Assembly: GCF_000264295.1 (NCBI RefSeq)
Contig: NZ_AJXT01000004.1
Coordinates: forward strand, 1 to 64,000
Origin: Rhodanobacter spathiphylli B39
GTDB lineage: Bacteria; Pseudomonadota; Gammaproteobacteria; Xanthomonadales; Rhodanobacteraceae
Direction: 5' to 3'
DNA length: 64,000 bases
Below the pieces are notes generated by a model, which made no database searches, was not told the DNA's origin, and saw only the letters and a program-made list of their open reading frames with translations. A program made the translations under genes and the position numbers. The number at the start of each line of letters is the position of its first letter. The first letter of the stretch is position 1. Below are positions 36,101 to 45,293 of the stretch, in pieces.

Positions 36101-38733
36101 TGAATTCAGCGCTTCCCCCTTTGCCGCGCCTGCCGGTGGCGGTGCCCCGTTCGGGTGTCTCCACCGAGGCAAGGCGTGCGCTGCGGCAGTTGCTGGGTGA
36201 TGTCGATCGGGCGCTGGCCACCGCGTTCCGCGACGGCGCCGATGCCAGCGTGCTGGCACGTCGTCGCGGCGAGTCGGTGGCGCGTGTCGTCGCCCACGTG
36301 TGGATGGCCTGCCTGGGCGAGGTCGCTGGCACCGCATTGTTCGCGGTCGGCGGTTTCGGCCGCGGCCTGCTGTTCCCCTGCTCCGACGTGGACTTGCTGG
36401 CCCTGGCGGAGGCACCGGAGCCGGCGCGCCTGCGGGCCCTCGAACAGTGCTTCGCCACCTTGTGGGACATCGGCCTGAAGGTCGGTCATGCCGTGCGTGA
36501 TCCGGCCCAGTGCCGCGCGCTCGCGGCCCGGGACGCCAGCGTGTTCACCAGCCTGCTGGATGCGCGTCGGCTGGCGGGAGATCCGGAAATGGAGGGCGTT
36601 TTGCGCGCGATCGTCGATGATCCGGCGCTGTGGCCGCCACGCGAGTACCTGGCCGCGCGGCTGGCCGAACGCAACGCGCGCCATGCGCGTTACGACGACA
36701 CCGCCTACAACCTCGAGCCGAATCTGAAGGACGGCCCCGGCGGCCTGCGCACGCTCGATTCGCTGCGCTGGATGGGGCGACGGCTGGCGCACGCCAATGA
36801 TCTCGCCGACATGGTCACCGAGGGCCTGCTCGACCCGGCGGAACAGTCGGTGCTGGAGGAGTCCGAGGCGACCCTGCGCCGCTATCGCTATGCGCTGCAC
36901 CTGGAGGCCGGGCGCGCCGAGGAGCGGCTGCTGTTCGACTACCAGCGGGCGCTGGCCGAACGACTGGGCTTCGAGGACGAACACGCCAAGAACCTGGGCG
37001 TCGAGCAATTCATGCAGGGCTACTACCGCGCGGCCAGCCAGGTGGAGCGGCTGGGCGTGCAGGTGGCCGAACGGTTCGAGGAAATGCTGGAGGCGCCCGG
37101 CGAGGCCTTGCCGGTGGGCGAGGCGTTCGTGCGCTACGGCACGCGGCTGGCGGCGATCGACCCGCAGCTGTTCATGCGCCGTCCGGCCGCGCTGGTGGAG
37201 ATCTTCATCGCCCGGCTGGACCAGCCGGGGGTGGTCGGCTTCACCGCCGATTCCATGCGCCGCATCCATCAGGCCACCGCCGTGCATGGCGATGCTCTGG
37301 CCGACGATCGCGAGGTGCTGGCCGCCTTCCTGCGACTGCTGCGTCGCGGCGCGCCGGCGGTGGAGGCGTTGTGGCGGATGAACCGGCACGGCCTGCTGGC
37401 GGCGATCCTGCCCGCGTTCGGCAAGGTGTTCGGGCGCATGCAGTACGACCTGTTCCATGTCTACACGGTCGACGAACATACCTTGCGCGTGCTGCGCAAC
37501 CTGGCGCGGTTCGCCGACCCGGCGGCGCAACGCGAGTTCGCACTGGGCTGCGAGATATGGGCCAGCCTGCCCACGCCAGAAGTGCTGCTGCTGGCGGGCC
37601 TGTTCCACGACATCGCGAAGGGGCGCGGTGGCGATCACTCGCTGCTGGGCGAGGAGGATGCGCGAGCCTTCTGCAGCCGTCTGGGGCTGCCGCCCGCCGA
37701 TGTCGAGCGCGTCGCCTGGCTGGTGCGCCACCATCTGCTGATGAGCACCACGGCGCAACGTCAGGACATCACCGACCCGGACGTGGTGCACCGTTTCGCC
37801 GAGGTGGTCGACAACCGCGAGCAACTGGGGCAGCTCTACCTGCTCACCGTGGCGGACATCATCGGCACCAGTCCGCGCTTGTGGAACGGCTGGAAGGACC
37901 GCCTGTTGGCCGACCTCTACACCGGGACCCGCTATGCATTGCGCAGCGATGTCCAGTTGCCCCGCGATATCGGCCAGCGCGTGCGCGACTGTTCCGAATA
38001 TGCACTGGCGCTGCTGCTGGACCAGGGGTTTGCCGAGGCCGACGTGATCCGCGTGTGGGCCGACTTCCCGCAACTCAGTTTCCTGCGCCACCGGCCGGAG
38101 CAGATCGCGTGGCAGACCGCTGCCATCCTGCAGGCCGATGGAGCGGTGCCGCTGGTGGCGGTGCATCCACTGTCGGTGCGCGGCAGCACCGAGCTGTTCG
38201 TCTGCACGCCCGACCGGGATGGCCTGTTCGCCACGGTGACTGCCGTGCTGGATCGTCTGCGCTTCTCGGTGATGGAGGCGCGCATCCTCAGTTCGTCGAC
38301 CGGCATGGCACTGGACACCTTTCTACTGCTCGATGCAGACAGCCAGCAGCCGGTCAGCGCGGCCCGCGCCCAGGAATTGCAGCAACGGCTGCAGCGCGCA
38401 CTGGCGCAGTCGGCGGGCGTGCAGCCGAGCAAGCGCGGCATGTCGCGCCATCAGAAGCATTTCCAGATGACCCCGCGGATCAGCTTCCACGCCGCCGGCG
38501 ACCGGACCCAACTGGCGCTGGTCGGCACCGATCGGCCCGGCCTGCTGGCCGCGGTGGCCCAGGTGATGTCGAGCACCGGGGTGCGCGTGCACGACGCCCG
38601 CATCGCCACGTTCGGCGAGCGCGTCGAGGACTTCTTCCAGCTCACCGACCGGCATGACGAGCCGCTCGATGCAGGCATCCAGCAACGGTTGCTGCAGGCC
38701 CTGCTGGAACGCATGGGACCCGCATCGGCCTGA
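36100..38733 (+). CDS. glnD: [protein-PII] uridylyltransferase / uridylyl-removing enzyme
   Basis: This 877-aa bifunctional nitrogen sensor has an N-terminal nucleotidyltransferase with 'AVGGFGRGLLFPCSDVDLLAL' (catalytic SDVD near 90). The HD hydrolase domain contains 'LFHDIAKGRGGDHSLLG' and 'VAWLVRHHLLMS', and two C-terminal ACT domains ('VCTPDRDGLFATVTAVLDRL', 'LVGTDRPGLLAAVAQVM') bind glutamine. It modifies PII proteins according to glutamine level. The start is uncertain: the ATG at 36100 fits the family but has no visible ribosome site, and the frame stays open upstream through the repeat to 35995. Confidence 0.95.
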   Translation: MNSALPPLPRLPVAVPRSGVSTEARRALRQLLGDVDRALATAFRDGADASVLARRRGESVARVVAHVWMACLGEVAGTALFAVGGFGRGLLFPCSDVDLLALAEAPEPARLRALEQCFATLWDIGLKVGHAVRDPAQCRALAARDASVFTSLLDARRLAGDPEMEGVLRAIVDDPALWPPREYLAARLAERNARHARYDDTAYNLEPNLKDGPGGLRTLDSLRWMGRRLAHANDLADMVTEGLLDPAEQSVLEESEATLRRYRYALHLEAGRAEERLLFDYQRALAERLGFEDEHAKNLGVEQFMQGYYRAASQVERLGVQVAERFEEMLEAPGEALPVGEAFVRYGTRLAAIDPQLFMRRPAALVEIFIARLDQPGVVGFTADSMRRIHQATAVHGDALADDREVLAAFLRLLRRGAPAVEALWRMNRHGLLAAILPAFGKVFGRMQYDLFHVYTVDEHTLRVLRNLARFADPAAQREFALGCEIWASLPTPEVLLLAGLFHDIAKGRGGDHSLLGEEDARAFCSRLGLPPADVERVAWLVRHHLLMSTTAQRQDITDPDVVHRFAEVVDNREQLGQLYLLTVADIIGTSPRLWNGWKDRLLADLYTGTRYALRSDVQLPRDIGQRVRDCSEYALALLLDQGFAEADVIRVWADFPQLSFLRHRPEQIAWQTAAILQADGAVPLVAVHPLSVRGSTELFVCTPDRDGLFATVTAVLDRLRFSVMEARILSSSTGMALDTFLLLDADSQQPVSAARAQELQQRLQRALAQSAGVQPSKRGMSRHQKHFQMTPRISFHAAGDRTQLALVGTDRPGLLAAVAQVMSSTGVRVHDARIATFGERVEDFFQLTDRHDEPLDAGIQQRLLQALLERMGPASA

Positions 38734-38793
38734 GCGGCGGGACCGCGTTATCATGCCCCTCGCTGCATGCCGCAGCGGCCATCCGTTTCCGTC

Positions 38794-39243
38794 ATGACCT
38801 ATCTGTTGATCAAGTCGCTGCACCTGCTGTTCGTGATCGCCTGGATGGCCACGGTGTTCTATCTGCCGCGGATACTGGTGAACCTGGCCGAAAGCGCCGG
38901 CGAACCCGTGGTGCAGGCGCGATTGCAGCTGATGGGACGACGCCTGTACAAATTCGGCCACAACATGTTCGGCCTCGCCTTCGTGTTCGGCCTGACCCTG
39001 TGGCAGGGTTGGCGGGTGTTTCCGCAAAGCTTGCCGAACGTCGCCTCGGGCATGCACTGGATCGACGCCAAGCTGACCCTGGTGGCGCTGCTGCTGGCGT
39101 ATTTCATCTGGGCTGGCCGCATGCTCAAGAACAACGCGAAGGGCGCGGCGCTGCCGTCATCGAAGGCCCTGCGCTGGCTCAACGAACTGCCGGTGCTGCT
39201 GCTGCTGGCTGTGATCTGGCTGGTGCTCGCCAAGCCGTTCTGA
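38794..39243 (+). CDS. HemJ/CopD-like small membrane protein
   Basis: This 149-aa protein has four hydrophobic segments. The start 'LIKSLHLLFVIAWMATVFYLPRILV' places His10 and Arg26 as in HemJ, the oxygen-independent protoporphyrinogen oxidase, and a later Lys93 in 'WIDAKLTLV' matches its second key residue. It is thus a likely HemJ-type haem-biosynthesis enzyme in the inner membrane, though the broader CopD family is also possible. The ATG at 38794 begins directly before the first helix; an earlier in-frame ATG at 38767 is less likely. It lies 60 bp after glnD. Confidence 0.75.
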   Translation: MTYLLIKSLHLLFVIAWMATVFYLPRILVNLAESAGEPVVQARLQLMGRRLYKFGHNMFGLAFVFGLTLWQGWRVFPQSLPNVASGMHWIDAKLTLVALLLAYFIWAGRMLKNNAKGAALPSSKALRWLNELPVLLLLAVIWLVLAKPF

Positions 39244-39335
39244 GCAGGAGTGAGTGGAGAGGAGTGAGAAGTGAGAGTTGCTTCGACCCGGCTCTTCTCT
39301 CACTCCTCACTCCTCTTCACTCACTCCTCGCGCCC
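39243..39335. repeat. GAGTGAG-type inverted-repeat element
   Basis: The left arm is ggagtgagtggagaggagtg (39247 onward) and the right arm ctcactcctcactcctcttc (39300 onward), with a short loop. It lies between two convergent genes and covers the last codons of the epimerase gene (ARSE-stop). It is the same family as 35990-36100. Confidence 0.7.
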
Positions 39336-40333
39336 TGGTATTCCCGATACCACTCGGCAAATTTCGCCACGCCGTCCTCGATCGAGGTGCTCGGCGCATA
39401 GCCCACGTCGCGGCGCAGCGCCGACACGTCGGCCCAGGTGTCGGGCACGTCGCCGGGCTGCATCGGCAGCAGGCGTTTTTCCACGCTGCGCCCCAGGTTC
39501 TGTTCCAGCAGTTCGATGAAACGCAGCAGCTGCACCGGCTGGTCGTTGCCGATGTTGTAGACGCGATAGGGCGCGTTCGACGTGCCCGGATTCGGCAGCT
39601 CGGCGTCGTAGGCGGGGTCGGGCGTGGCCGGCTGATCCAGTGTGCGGATCACGCCTTCCACGATGTCGTCGATATAGGTGAAGTCGCGGCTGTGGTGGCC
39701 ATGGTTGAACACGTCGATCGGCTCGCCGCGGCTGATCCGGTCGGCGAACAGGATCGGCGACATGTCCGGCCGACCCCACGGTCCATACACGGTGAAGAAG
39801 CGCAGGCCGGTGGTCGGGATGCCGTACAGATGGCTGTACGTGTGCGCCATCAGCTCGTTCGCCTTCTTGCTGGCGGCATACAGGCTGACCGGGTGGTCGA
39901 CCGCATCCTCCACCGCGAACGGCAGTTTGCGGTTGGCGCCGTAGACCGAGCTGGAGGAGGCATAGACCAGGTGCTCGACGCCGCCGTGGCGACAGCCTTC
40001 GAGAATGTTGACGAAACCGGCCAGGTTGCTTTGCACGTACGCGCGCGGGTTGACGATCGAATAGCGCACGCCGGCCTGGGCGGCCAGGTTCACCACGCGC
40101 TGCGGCTTGAAGTCGGCAAACGCCTGATCCACCGCCTCGGCATCGGCCAGGTCGGCGCGCTGGTGGCTGTAGTTGGGGTGGTCGATGAAACGGGCCAGGC
40201 GCGCTTCCTTCAGTGCCGGGTCGTAGTAGCTGTTGTGGTTGTCGAAGCCGTGGACCACGTCGCCGCGTGCCAGCAGGCGCTGGGCCAGGGCGGCGCCAAT
40301 GAAGCCGGCGGTGCCGGTAACCAGGATGCGCAT
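39317..40333 (-). CDS. NAD-dependent UDP-sugar epimerase (UDP-glucuronate 4-epimerase-like)
   Basis: This 338-aa extended short-chain dehydrogenase has the NAD-binding GTAGFIG at 7-13 and the catalytic Tyr152/Lys156 in 'SLYAASKKANE'. It also has 'FFTVYGPWGRPDMSPILFADRI', which is typical of UDP-glucuronate 4-epimerases (cap-I type). It probably makes UDP-galacturonate for surface polysaccharide. No polysaccharide cluster is adjacent, so the pathway is inferred from the family only. GAGG lies 8 nt before the ATG. Its last codons lie in a dispersed repeat. Confidence 0.85.
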   Translation of the reverse strand: MRILVTGTAGFIGAALAQRLLARGDVVHGFDNHNSYYDPALKEARLARFIDHPNYSHQRADLADAEAVDQAFADFKPQRVVNLAAQAGVRYSIVNPRAYVQSNLAGFVNILEGCRHGGVEHLVYASSSSVYGANRKLPFAVEDAVDHPVSLYAASKKANELMAHTYSHLYGIPTTGLRFFTVYGPWGRPDMSPILFADRISRGEPIDVFNHGHHSRDFTYIDDIVEGVIRTLDQPATPDPAYDAELPNPGTSNAPYRVYNIGNDQPVQLLRFIELLEQNLGRSVEKRLLPMQPGDVPDTWADVSALRRDVGYAPSTSIEDGVAKFAEWYREYQGARSE

Positions 40334-40402
40334 GGAAAGTCCTCGGAAGATCGGGCTGCATTCTATCGCGCACCTCGCGCGCGCCGCCCCGAAAGCGGAG
40401 GA

Positions 40403-40431
40403 TTGACAGCCGATTTGGGCTAAACTAGCGT
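40403..40431 (+). promoter_or_regulatory. candidate thrS promoter
   Basis: A consensus -35 TTGACA (40403-40408) and 17 bp later a weak TAGCGT (40426-40431) fit sigma-70. A better -10 by sequence, TAAACT at 40421, would be too close. The start would be near 40438, giving a leader of about 140 nt. Confidence 0.5.
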
Positions 40432-40485
40432 TTCTCCAATCCACAAGATCAAGGTGGCCCGCGTCACGCCGGCCGAGTGTGCGAC

Positions 40486-40512
40486 ATGGCAACTACCCGC
40501 TGCTCCCGCTGA
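40486..40512 (+). CDS. putative thrS leader peptide MATTRCSR
   Basis: This 8-codon open frame in the thrS leader contains two adjacent threonine codons (ACT ACC). It ends 27 bp before a hairpin-plus-T-run. The placement is that of an attenuation leader peptide: a ribosome stalled at the Thr codons would leave CCGCC (40515-40519) free to pair with GGCGG (40543-40547) and break up the terminator. The ribosome site is weak (GAG). This is a model based on sequence layout only. Confidence 0.45.
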   Translation: MATTRCSR

Positions 40513-40539
40513 CCCCGCCACGCCTTGTGCTTTTTGAAG

Positions 40540-40560
40540 AAGGGCGGATGCCCTTTTTTG
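40540..40560 (+). terminator. terminator in the thrS leader (attenuator)
   Basis: AAGGGC-GGAT-GCCCTT followed by TTTT lies only 20 bp before the thrS ATG and downstream of the promoter-like site. A terminator in this place would stop thrS transcription unless relieved, so it is best read as an attenuator. Confidence 0.7.
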
Positions 40561-40580
40561 CTTTTCAGAGAACGCTTCCC

Positions 40581-42482
40581 ATGATCGAGATCACGCTACC
40601 CGACGGCAGCAAGCGGCCGTTCGACCATCCCGTCACCGTGCAGGACGTGGCCGCCTCGATTGGCGCCGGCCTGGCCAAGGCGACCCTGGCCGGCAAGGTC
40701 GACGGCAAGCTGGTCGATGCCAGCTTCCCGATCGAACACGACGCCAGCCTGCAGATCGTCACCGAGAAAAGCCCCGAGGCGCTGGAGATCCTGCGCCATT
40801 CGACCGCCCACCTGATGGGGCAGGCGGTGCAGCGGCTGTTCCCGGGCGCGCAGGTCACCATCGGTCCGGTGATCGACAACGGCTTCTACTACGACTTCGC
40901 CTACGAGCGCCCGTTCACCCCGGACGACCTGCCGAAGATCGAGGCGGAGATGCACAAGCTCGTCGCCGAGCAGTTGCCGGTGACCCGCAGCGTGAAGTCG
41001 CGCGACGAGGCGGTGGCGTTCTTCCGCGGCCTGGGTGAGAACTACAAGGCCGAGATCATCGAAGGCATTCCGGCCGACCAGGACCTGTCGCTGTATTCGC
41101 AGGGCGAGTTCACCGACCTCTGCCGCGGTCCGCACGTGCCGAACACCGGCAAGCTGCACTCGTTCAAGCTGATGAAGGTGGCCGGCGCGTACTGGCGTGG
41201 CGATTCCAACAACGCGATGCTCAGCCGCATCTACGGCACCGCCTGGCTCAACGACAAGGATCTGAAGGCCTACCTGTTCCAGCTGGAAGAGGCCGAGAAG
41301 CGCGACCATCGCAAGATCGGCAAGCAGCTCGACCTGTTCCACCAGCAGGAGGAAAGCCCCGGCATGGTGTTCTGGCACCCGAACGGCTGGGCGATCTGGC
41401 AGCAGGTCGAGCAGTACATGCGCGGCGTGTACAAGAAGAGCGGCTACCAGGAGGTGCGTTGCCCGATGGTGCTGGACGTGTCGCTGTGGAAGCGCTCGGG
41501 CCATTGGGACAACTACGCCGAGAACATGTTCTTCACCGAGTCGGAGAAGCACACCTTCGCGCTGAAGCCGATGAACTGCCCCGGCCACGTACAGGTGTTC
41601 AACACCGGCCTGCACAGCTACCGCGAGCTGCCGATCCGCTACGGCGAGTTTGGCGGCTGCCATCGCAACGAGCCGTCCGGCGCGCTGCACGGCATCATGC
41701 GCGTGCGCGCGTTCACCCAGGACGACGGCCACATCTTCTGCACGCCCGAGCAGGTCGAGGCGGAGGTCACCGCGTTCCATCTGCAGGCGATGAAGGTCTA
41801 TGCCGACTTCGGCTTCACCGACCTGGCGATCAAGCTGGCGCTGCGCCCCGAAAAGCGCATCGGCTCGGACGAATTCTGGGATCGCACCGAGGAAATGCTG
41901 CGCAATGCGCTGCGTGCCGCCGGCGTGGCGTGGGAGGAGCTGCCGGGTGAGGGTGCGTTCTACGCGCCAAAGATCGAGTACCACCTGAAGGACTCGATCG
42001 GTCGCGCCTGGCAGGTCGGCACCATGCAGGTCGATTTCATGATGCCGGAGCGGCTGGACGCCGAATACGTCGACGAACACTCGCACAAGCGGCATCCGGT
42101 GATGCTGCACCGGGCCATCGTGGGTTCGATGGAGCGCTTCATCGGCATCCTGATCGAGCACCACGCCGGCCTGCTGCCGGCCTGGCTGGCGCCGGTGCAG
42201 GCGGTGGTGTTCAATATCACCGACGCGCAGGCCGATTATGTCCGCGAAGTCACGCAAACCCTTGTCGACAAAGGTTTCCGGGTACAATCGGATTTGCGCA
42301 ACGAGAAAGTCGGCTATAAAATCCGCGAACATACGATGCAGAAAGTGCCGTACCTGCTCGTGGTCGGTGACCGCGAGAAAGAAACGGGGTCGGTTTCTGT
42401 GCGTACCCGTTCCGGTGAGGACCTGGGCAGCATGAAGCTGGCCGATTTCATCGAGCGACTGGAGACCGAAACCCGGCGCTGA
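40581..42482 (+). CDS. thrS: threonyl-tRNA synthetase
   Basis: This 633-aa class II synthetase has an N-terminal TGS domain ('[20 protein letters not shown]') and an editing domain ('[37 protein letters not shown]'). The catalytic core has the zinc ligands Cys in '[11 protein letters not shown]', His in the motif-2 region and a later His, followed by an anticodon-binding domain at the C-terminus. The ATG at 40581 starts exactly at the TGS domain. It heads the thrS-infC-rpmI-rplT run and is probably controlled by the upstream attenuator. Confidence 0.97.
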   Translation: MIEITLPDGSKRPFDHPVTVQDVAASIGAGLAKATLAGKVDGKLVDASFPIEHDASLQIVTEKSPEALEILRHSTAHLMGQAVQRLFPGAQVTIGPVIDNGFYYDFAYERPFTPDDLPKIEAEMHKLVAEQLPVTRSVKSRDEAVAFFRGLGENYKAEIIEGIPADQDLSLYSQGEFTDLCRGPHVPNTGKLHSFKLMKVAGAYWRGDSNNAMLSRIYGTAWLNDKDLKAYLFQLEEAEKRDHRKIGKQLDLFHQQEESPGMVFWHPNGWAIWQQVEQYMRGVYKKSGYQEVRCPMVLDVSLWKRSGHWDNYAENMFFTESEKHTFALKPMNCPGHVQVFNTGLHSYRELPIRYGEFGGCHRNEPSGALHGIMRVRAFTQDDGHIFCTPEQVEAEVTAFHLQAMKVYADFGFTDLAIKLALRPEKRIGSDEFWDRTEEMLRNALRAAGVAWEELPGEGAFYAPKIEYHLKDSIGRAWQVGTMQVDFMMPERLDAEYVDEHSHKRHPVMLHRAIVGSMERFIGILIEHHAGLLPAWLAPVQAVVFNITDAQADYVREVTQTLVDKGFRVQSDLRNEKVGYKIREHTMQKVPYLLVVGDREKETGSVSVRTRSGEDLGSMKLADFIERLETETRR

Positions 42483-42538
42483 GCGAAAACGCTCAGCCCT
42501 GGCGGTCAGTGACATTACTTCTTCTGGAGGATCGTGGT

Positions 42539-43063
42539 ATCGCAACCACCGACAACAAGGGCAATCGTCGTAACCTGGAAATCCGTGTGCCGCGGGTGCG
42601 TGTCATTGGTGCCGATGCGGAACAGCTTGGCATCCTGACCCGTGACGAGGCACTGGCGCTGGCGCAGGAAGCCGGCATGGATCTGGTCGAGATCCAGCCC
42701 AACGGCGATCCGCCGGTCTGCCGCATCATGGATTACGGCAAGTTCAAGTTCGAAGCCCAGAAGAAGGCGCAAGCCGCCAAGAAGAAGCAGAAGCAGGTCG
42801 AGATCAAGGAAGTGAAGTTCCGTCCGGTCACGGACGTGGGCGACTACCAGATCAAGCTGCGCAACATGCTCCGCTTCCTGGAAGAGGGCGACAAGGTCAA
42901 GGTCACCATCCGCTTCCGCGGTCGCGAGATGTCGCACCAGGATCTGGGCCAGAACCTGGCCAAGAAGATCCAGGAAGACATCGGCGAGAACGGCCAGGTC
43001 GAGTCCTTCCCGCGTCTGGAAGGCCGCCAGATGGTCATGATGATCGGGCCCAAGAAGAAATAG
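42539..43063 (+). CDS. infC: translation initiation factor IF-3, ATC start
   Basis: This 174-aa IF-3 has the N-domain '[19 protein letters not shown]', the linker '[20 protein letters not shown]', and the C-domain '[35 protein letters not shown]' (quoted in part). No ATG, GTG or TTG stands at the right place. TGGAGG is followed 8 nt later by ATC (42539), and similarity begins there. A rare start codon is the known basis of IF-3 autoregulation. It is 56 bp downstream of thrS. Confidence 0.93.
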   Translation: MATTDNKGNRRNLEIRVPRVRVIGADAEQLGILTRDEALALAQEAGMDLVEIQPNGDPPVCRIMDYGKFKFEAQKKAQAAKKKQKQVEIKEVKFRPVTDVGDYQIKLRNMLRFLEEGDKVKVTIRFRGREMSHQDLGQNLAKKIQEDIGENGQVESFPRLEGRQMVMMIGPKKK

Positions 43064-43072
43064 GCTGCTTGC

Positions 43073-43190
43073 CTTTGTGGGAGTTCGCTGGCGGGCGATG
43101 CTCTTCGTGTCGCTGGGCTTACAGGCGTCGTTTCCATGAACTGCGGGCGAACTCCGCACCCTCACCTCGATCCTCTCCCGAAGGGAGAGG
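43073..43190. repeat. REP-like repeats in the infC-rpmI gap
   Basis: A 'tttgtgggagttcgctggcg' element begins at 43073, of the tgtgggag-type common in Xanthomonadales and Pseudomonas; its complement gggcgaactccgca recurs near 43145, giving a long-range stem. A CCTCTCCC-GAA-GGGAGAGG hairpin with the caccctcacctcgat tail (43158-43190) follows. The 312-bp gap holds no gene. Confidence 0.6.
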
Positions 43191-43229
43191 AGGCCATGGT
43201 CAGCACTTCGTGCTGGTATTTGGCTTTTT

Positions 43230-43251
43230 GAACCCGTATGATCACGGGTTC
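43230..43251 (+). promoter_or_regulatory. perfect inverted repeat in the rpmI leader
   Basis: GAACCCGT-ATGATC-ACGGGTTC is an 8-bp perfect repeat 125 bp before rpmI. There is no T-run after it, so it is either an operator or part of a leader structure through which L20 could control rpmI-rplT. Confidence 0.45.
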
Positions 43252-43375
43252 GACCCGCCTGGATGGGTCGTGCACCGATCATGGCAGGACGGAAAGCGTG
43301 GCTCTCGGGGTCACCGCCAGATCAGTCAGAAACCGGGACGTCCACATCGGAGTCGTCCCACTCAAGGAGCATTCC

Positions 43376-43573
43376 ATGCCCAAGATCAAGACCAACCGGG
43401 CGGCTGCGAAGCGTTTTCGCAAGACCGCATCGGGCAAGATCAAGTGCGGTCACGCGTTCAAGTCGCACATCCTGACCAAGAAGTCGACCAAGCAGAAGCG
43501 TGGTCTCCGTGCACCGAACCACCTGAAGGCGTGTGATGCGCCCGGCGTGGCTCGCATGCTGCCCTACTTGTAA
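43376..43573 (+). CDS. rpmI: 50S ribosomal protein L35
   Basis: This 65-aa basic L35 begins '[23 protein letters not shown]' and includes '[15 protein letters not shown]'. The start has a strong AAGGAG. It lies 11 bp before rplT and after a long leader, and is co-transcribed with rplT, as is usual. Confidence 0.97.
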   Translation: MPKIKTNRAAAKRFRKTASGKIKCGHAFKSHILTKKSTKQKRGLRAPNHLKACDAPGVARMLPYL

Positions 43574-43584
43574 GGAGATAGACC

Positions 43585-43944
43585 ATGGCTCGTGTAAAGC
43601 GTGGCGTCACCGCCCGTCGTCGCCACAAGAAAATCATCGGCCGCGCGAAGGGTTACTACAATGCCCGTCGCAAGGTCTTCCGCGTAGCCAACCAGGCCGT
43701 CATCAAGGCTGGCCAGTACGCGTACATCGGCCGCAAGCAGCGCAAGCGCCAGTTCCGTGCCCTGTGGATCGTGCGTATCAACGCCGCCGCTCGCATGTTC
43801 GGCCTGTCCTACAGCCGCCTCATCAATGGCCTCTCCAAGGCCGGCATCACGGTGGACCGCAAGGTTCTCGCCGATATCGCCGTGCACGACATCAAGGCTT
43901 TTGGTGTGATCGCCGAGAAAGCAAAGGCCAGTCTGGCTGCTTGA
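43585..43944 (+). CDS. rplT: 50S ribosomal protein L20
   Basis: This 119-aa L20 has '[41 protein letters not shown]' features at its basic N-terminus. The globular C-terminus has '[29 protein letters not shown]'. It binds 23S rRNA early in assembly and typically represses its own operon. AAGGAG precedes the ATG. A strong terminator follows. Confidence 0.97.
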   Translation: MARVKRGVTARRRHKKIIGRAKGYYNARRKVFRVANQAVIKAGQYAYIGRKQRKRQFRALWIVRINAAARMFGLSYSRLINGLSKAGITVDRKVLADIAVHDIKAFGVIAEKAKASLAA

Positions 43945-43987
43945 TCGTCGGGCGCTCCTGCGCCAGCACGATATGATGTAAAGCAAG

Positions 43988-44025
43988 CGGGGAGGAGGCC
44001 ACAGCCTCCTCCCCGTTTTCGTTTG
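43988..44025 (+). terminator. terminator after rplT
   Basis: CGGGGAGGAGGC-CACA-GCCTCCTCCCCG followed by TTTTCGTTT: a 12-bp GC-rich stem. It ends the infC-rpmI-rplT transcript before pheS. Confidence 0.9.
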
Positions 44026-44046
44026 GATAAAGGTTTTTTGCGGTTG

Positions 44047-45197
<1,151 letters not shown>

Positions 45198-45202
45198 GAA
45201 GT

Positions 45203-45282
45203 GAATCGGGAATAGGGAATTGGGAATGGTAAAGGCAGCGGCCTGCGATCTTCCGATTCCCCATTCCCTACTCCCCACTCCC
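45203..45282. repeat. GGGAATC-type inverted-repeat element
   Basis: Left arm 45203-45229 is gaatcgggaatagggaattg-like; right arm 45250-45282 is cgattccccattccctactc-like. It lies entirely in the pheS-pheT gap and ends 12 bp before the pheT ATG. Confidence 0.75.
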
Positions 45283-45293
45283 GGACTTCAAAC

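Noticed and set aside
36106-38166. 686-codon minus-strand frame opposite glnD
   Set aside because: Shadow frame; GlnD has all its catalytic motifs on the plus strand.
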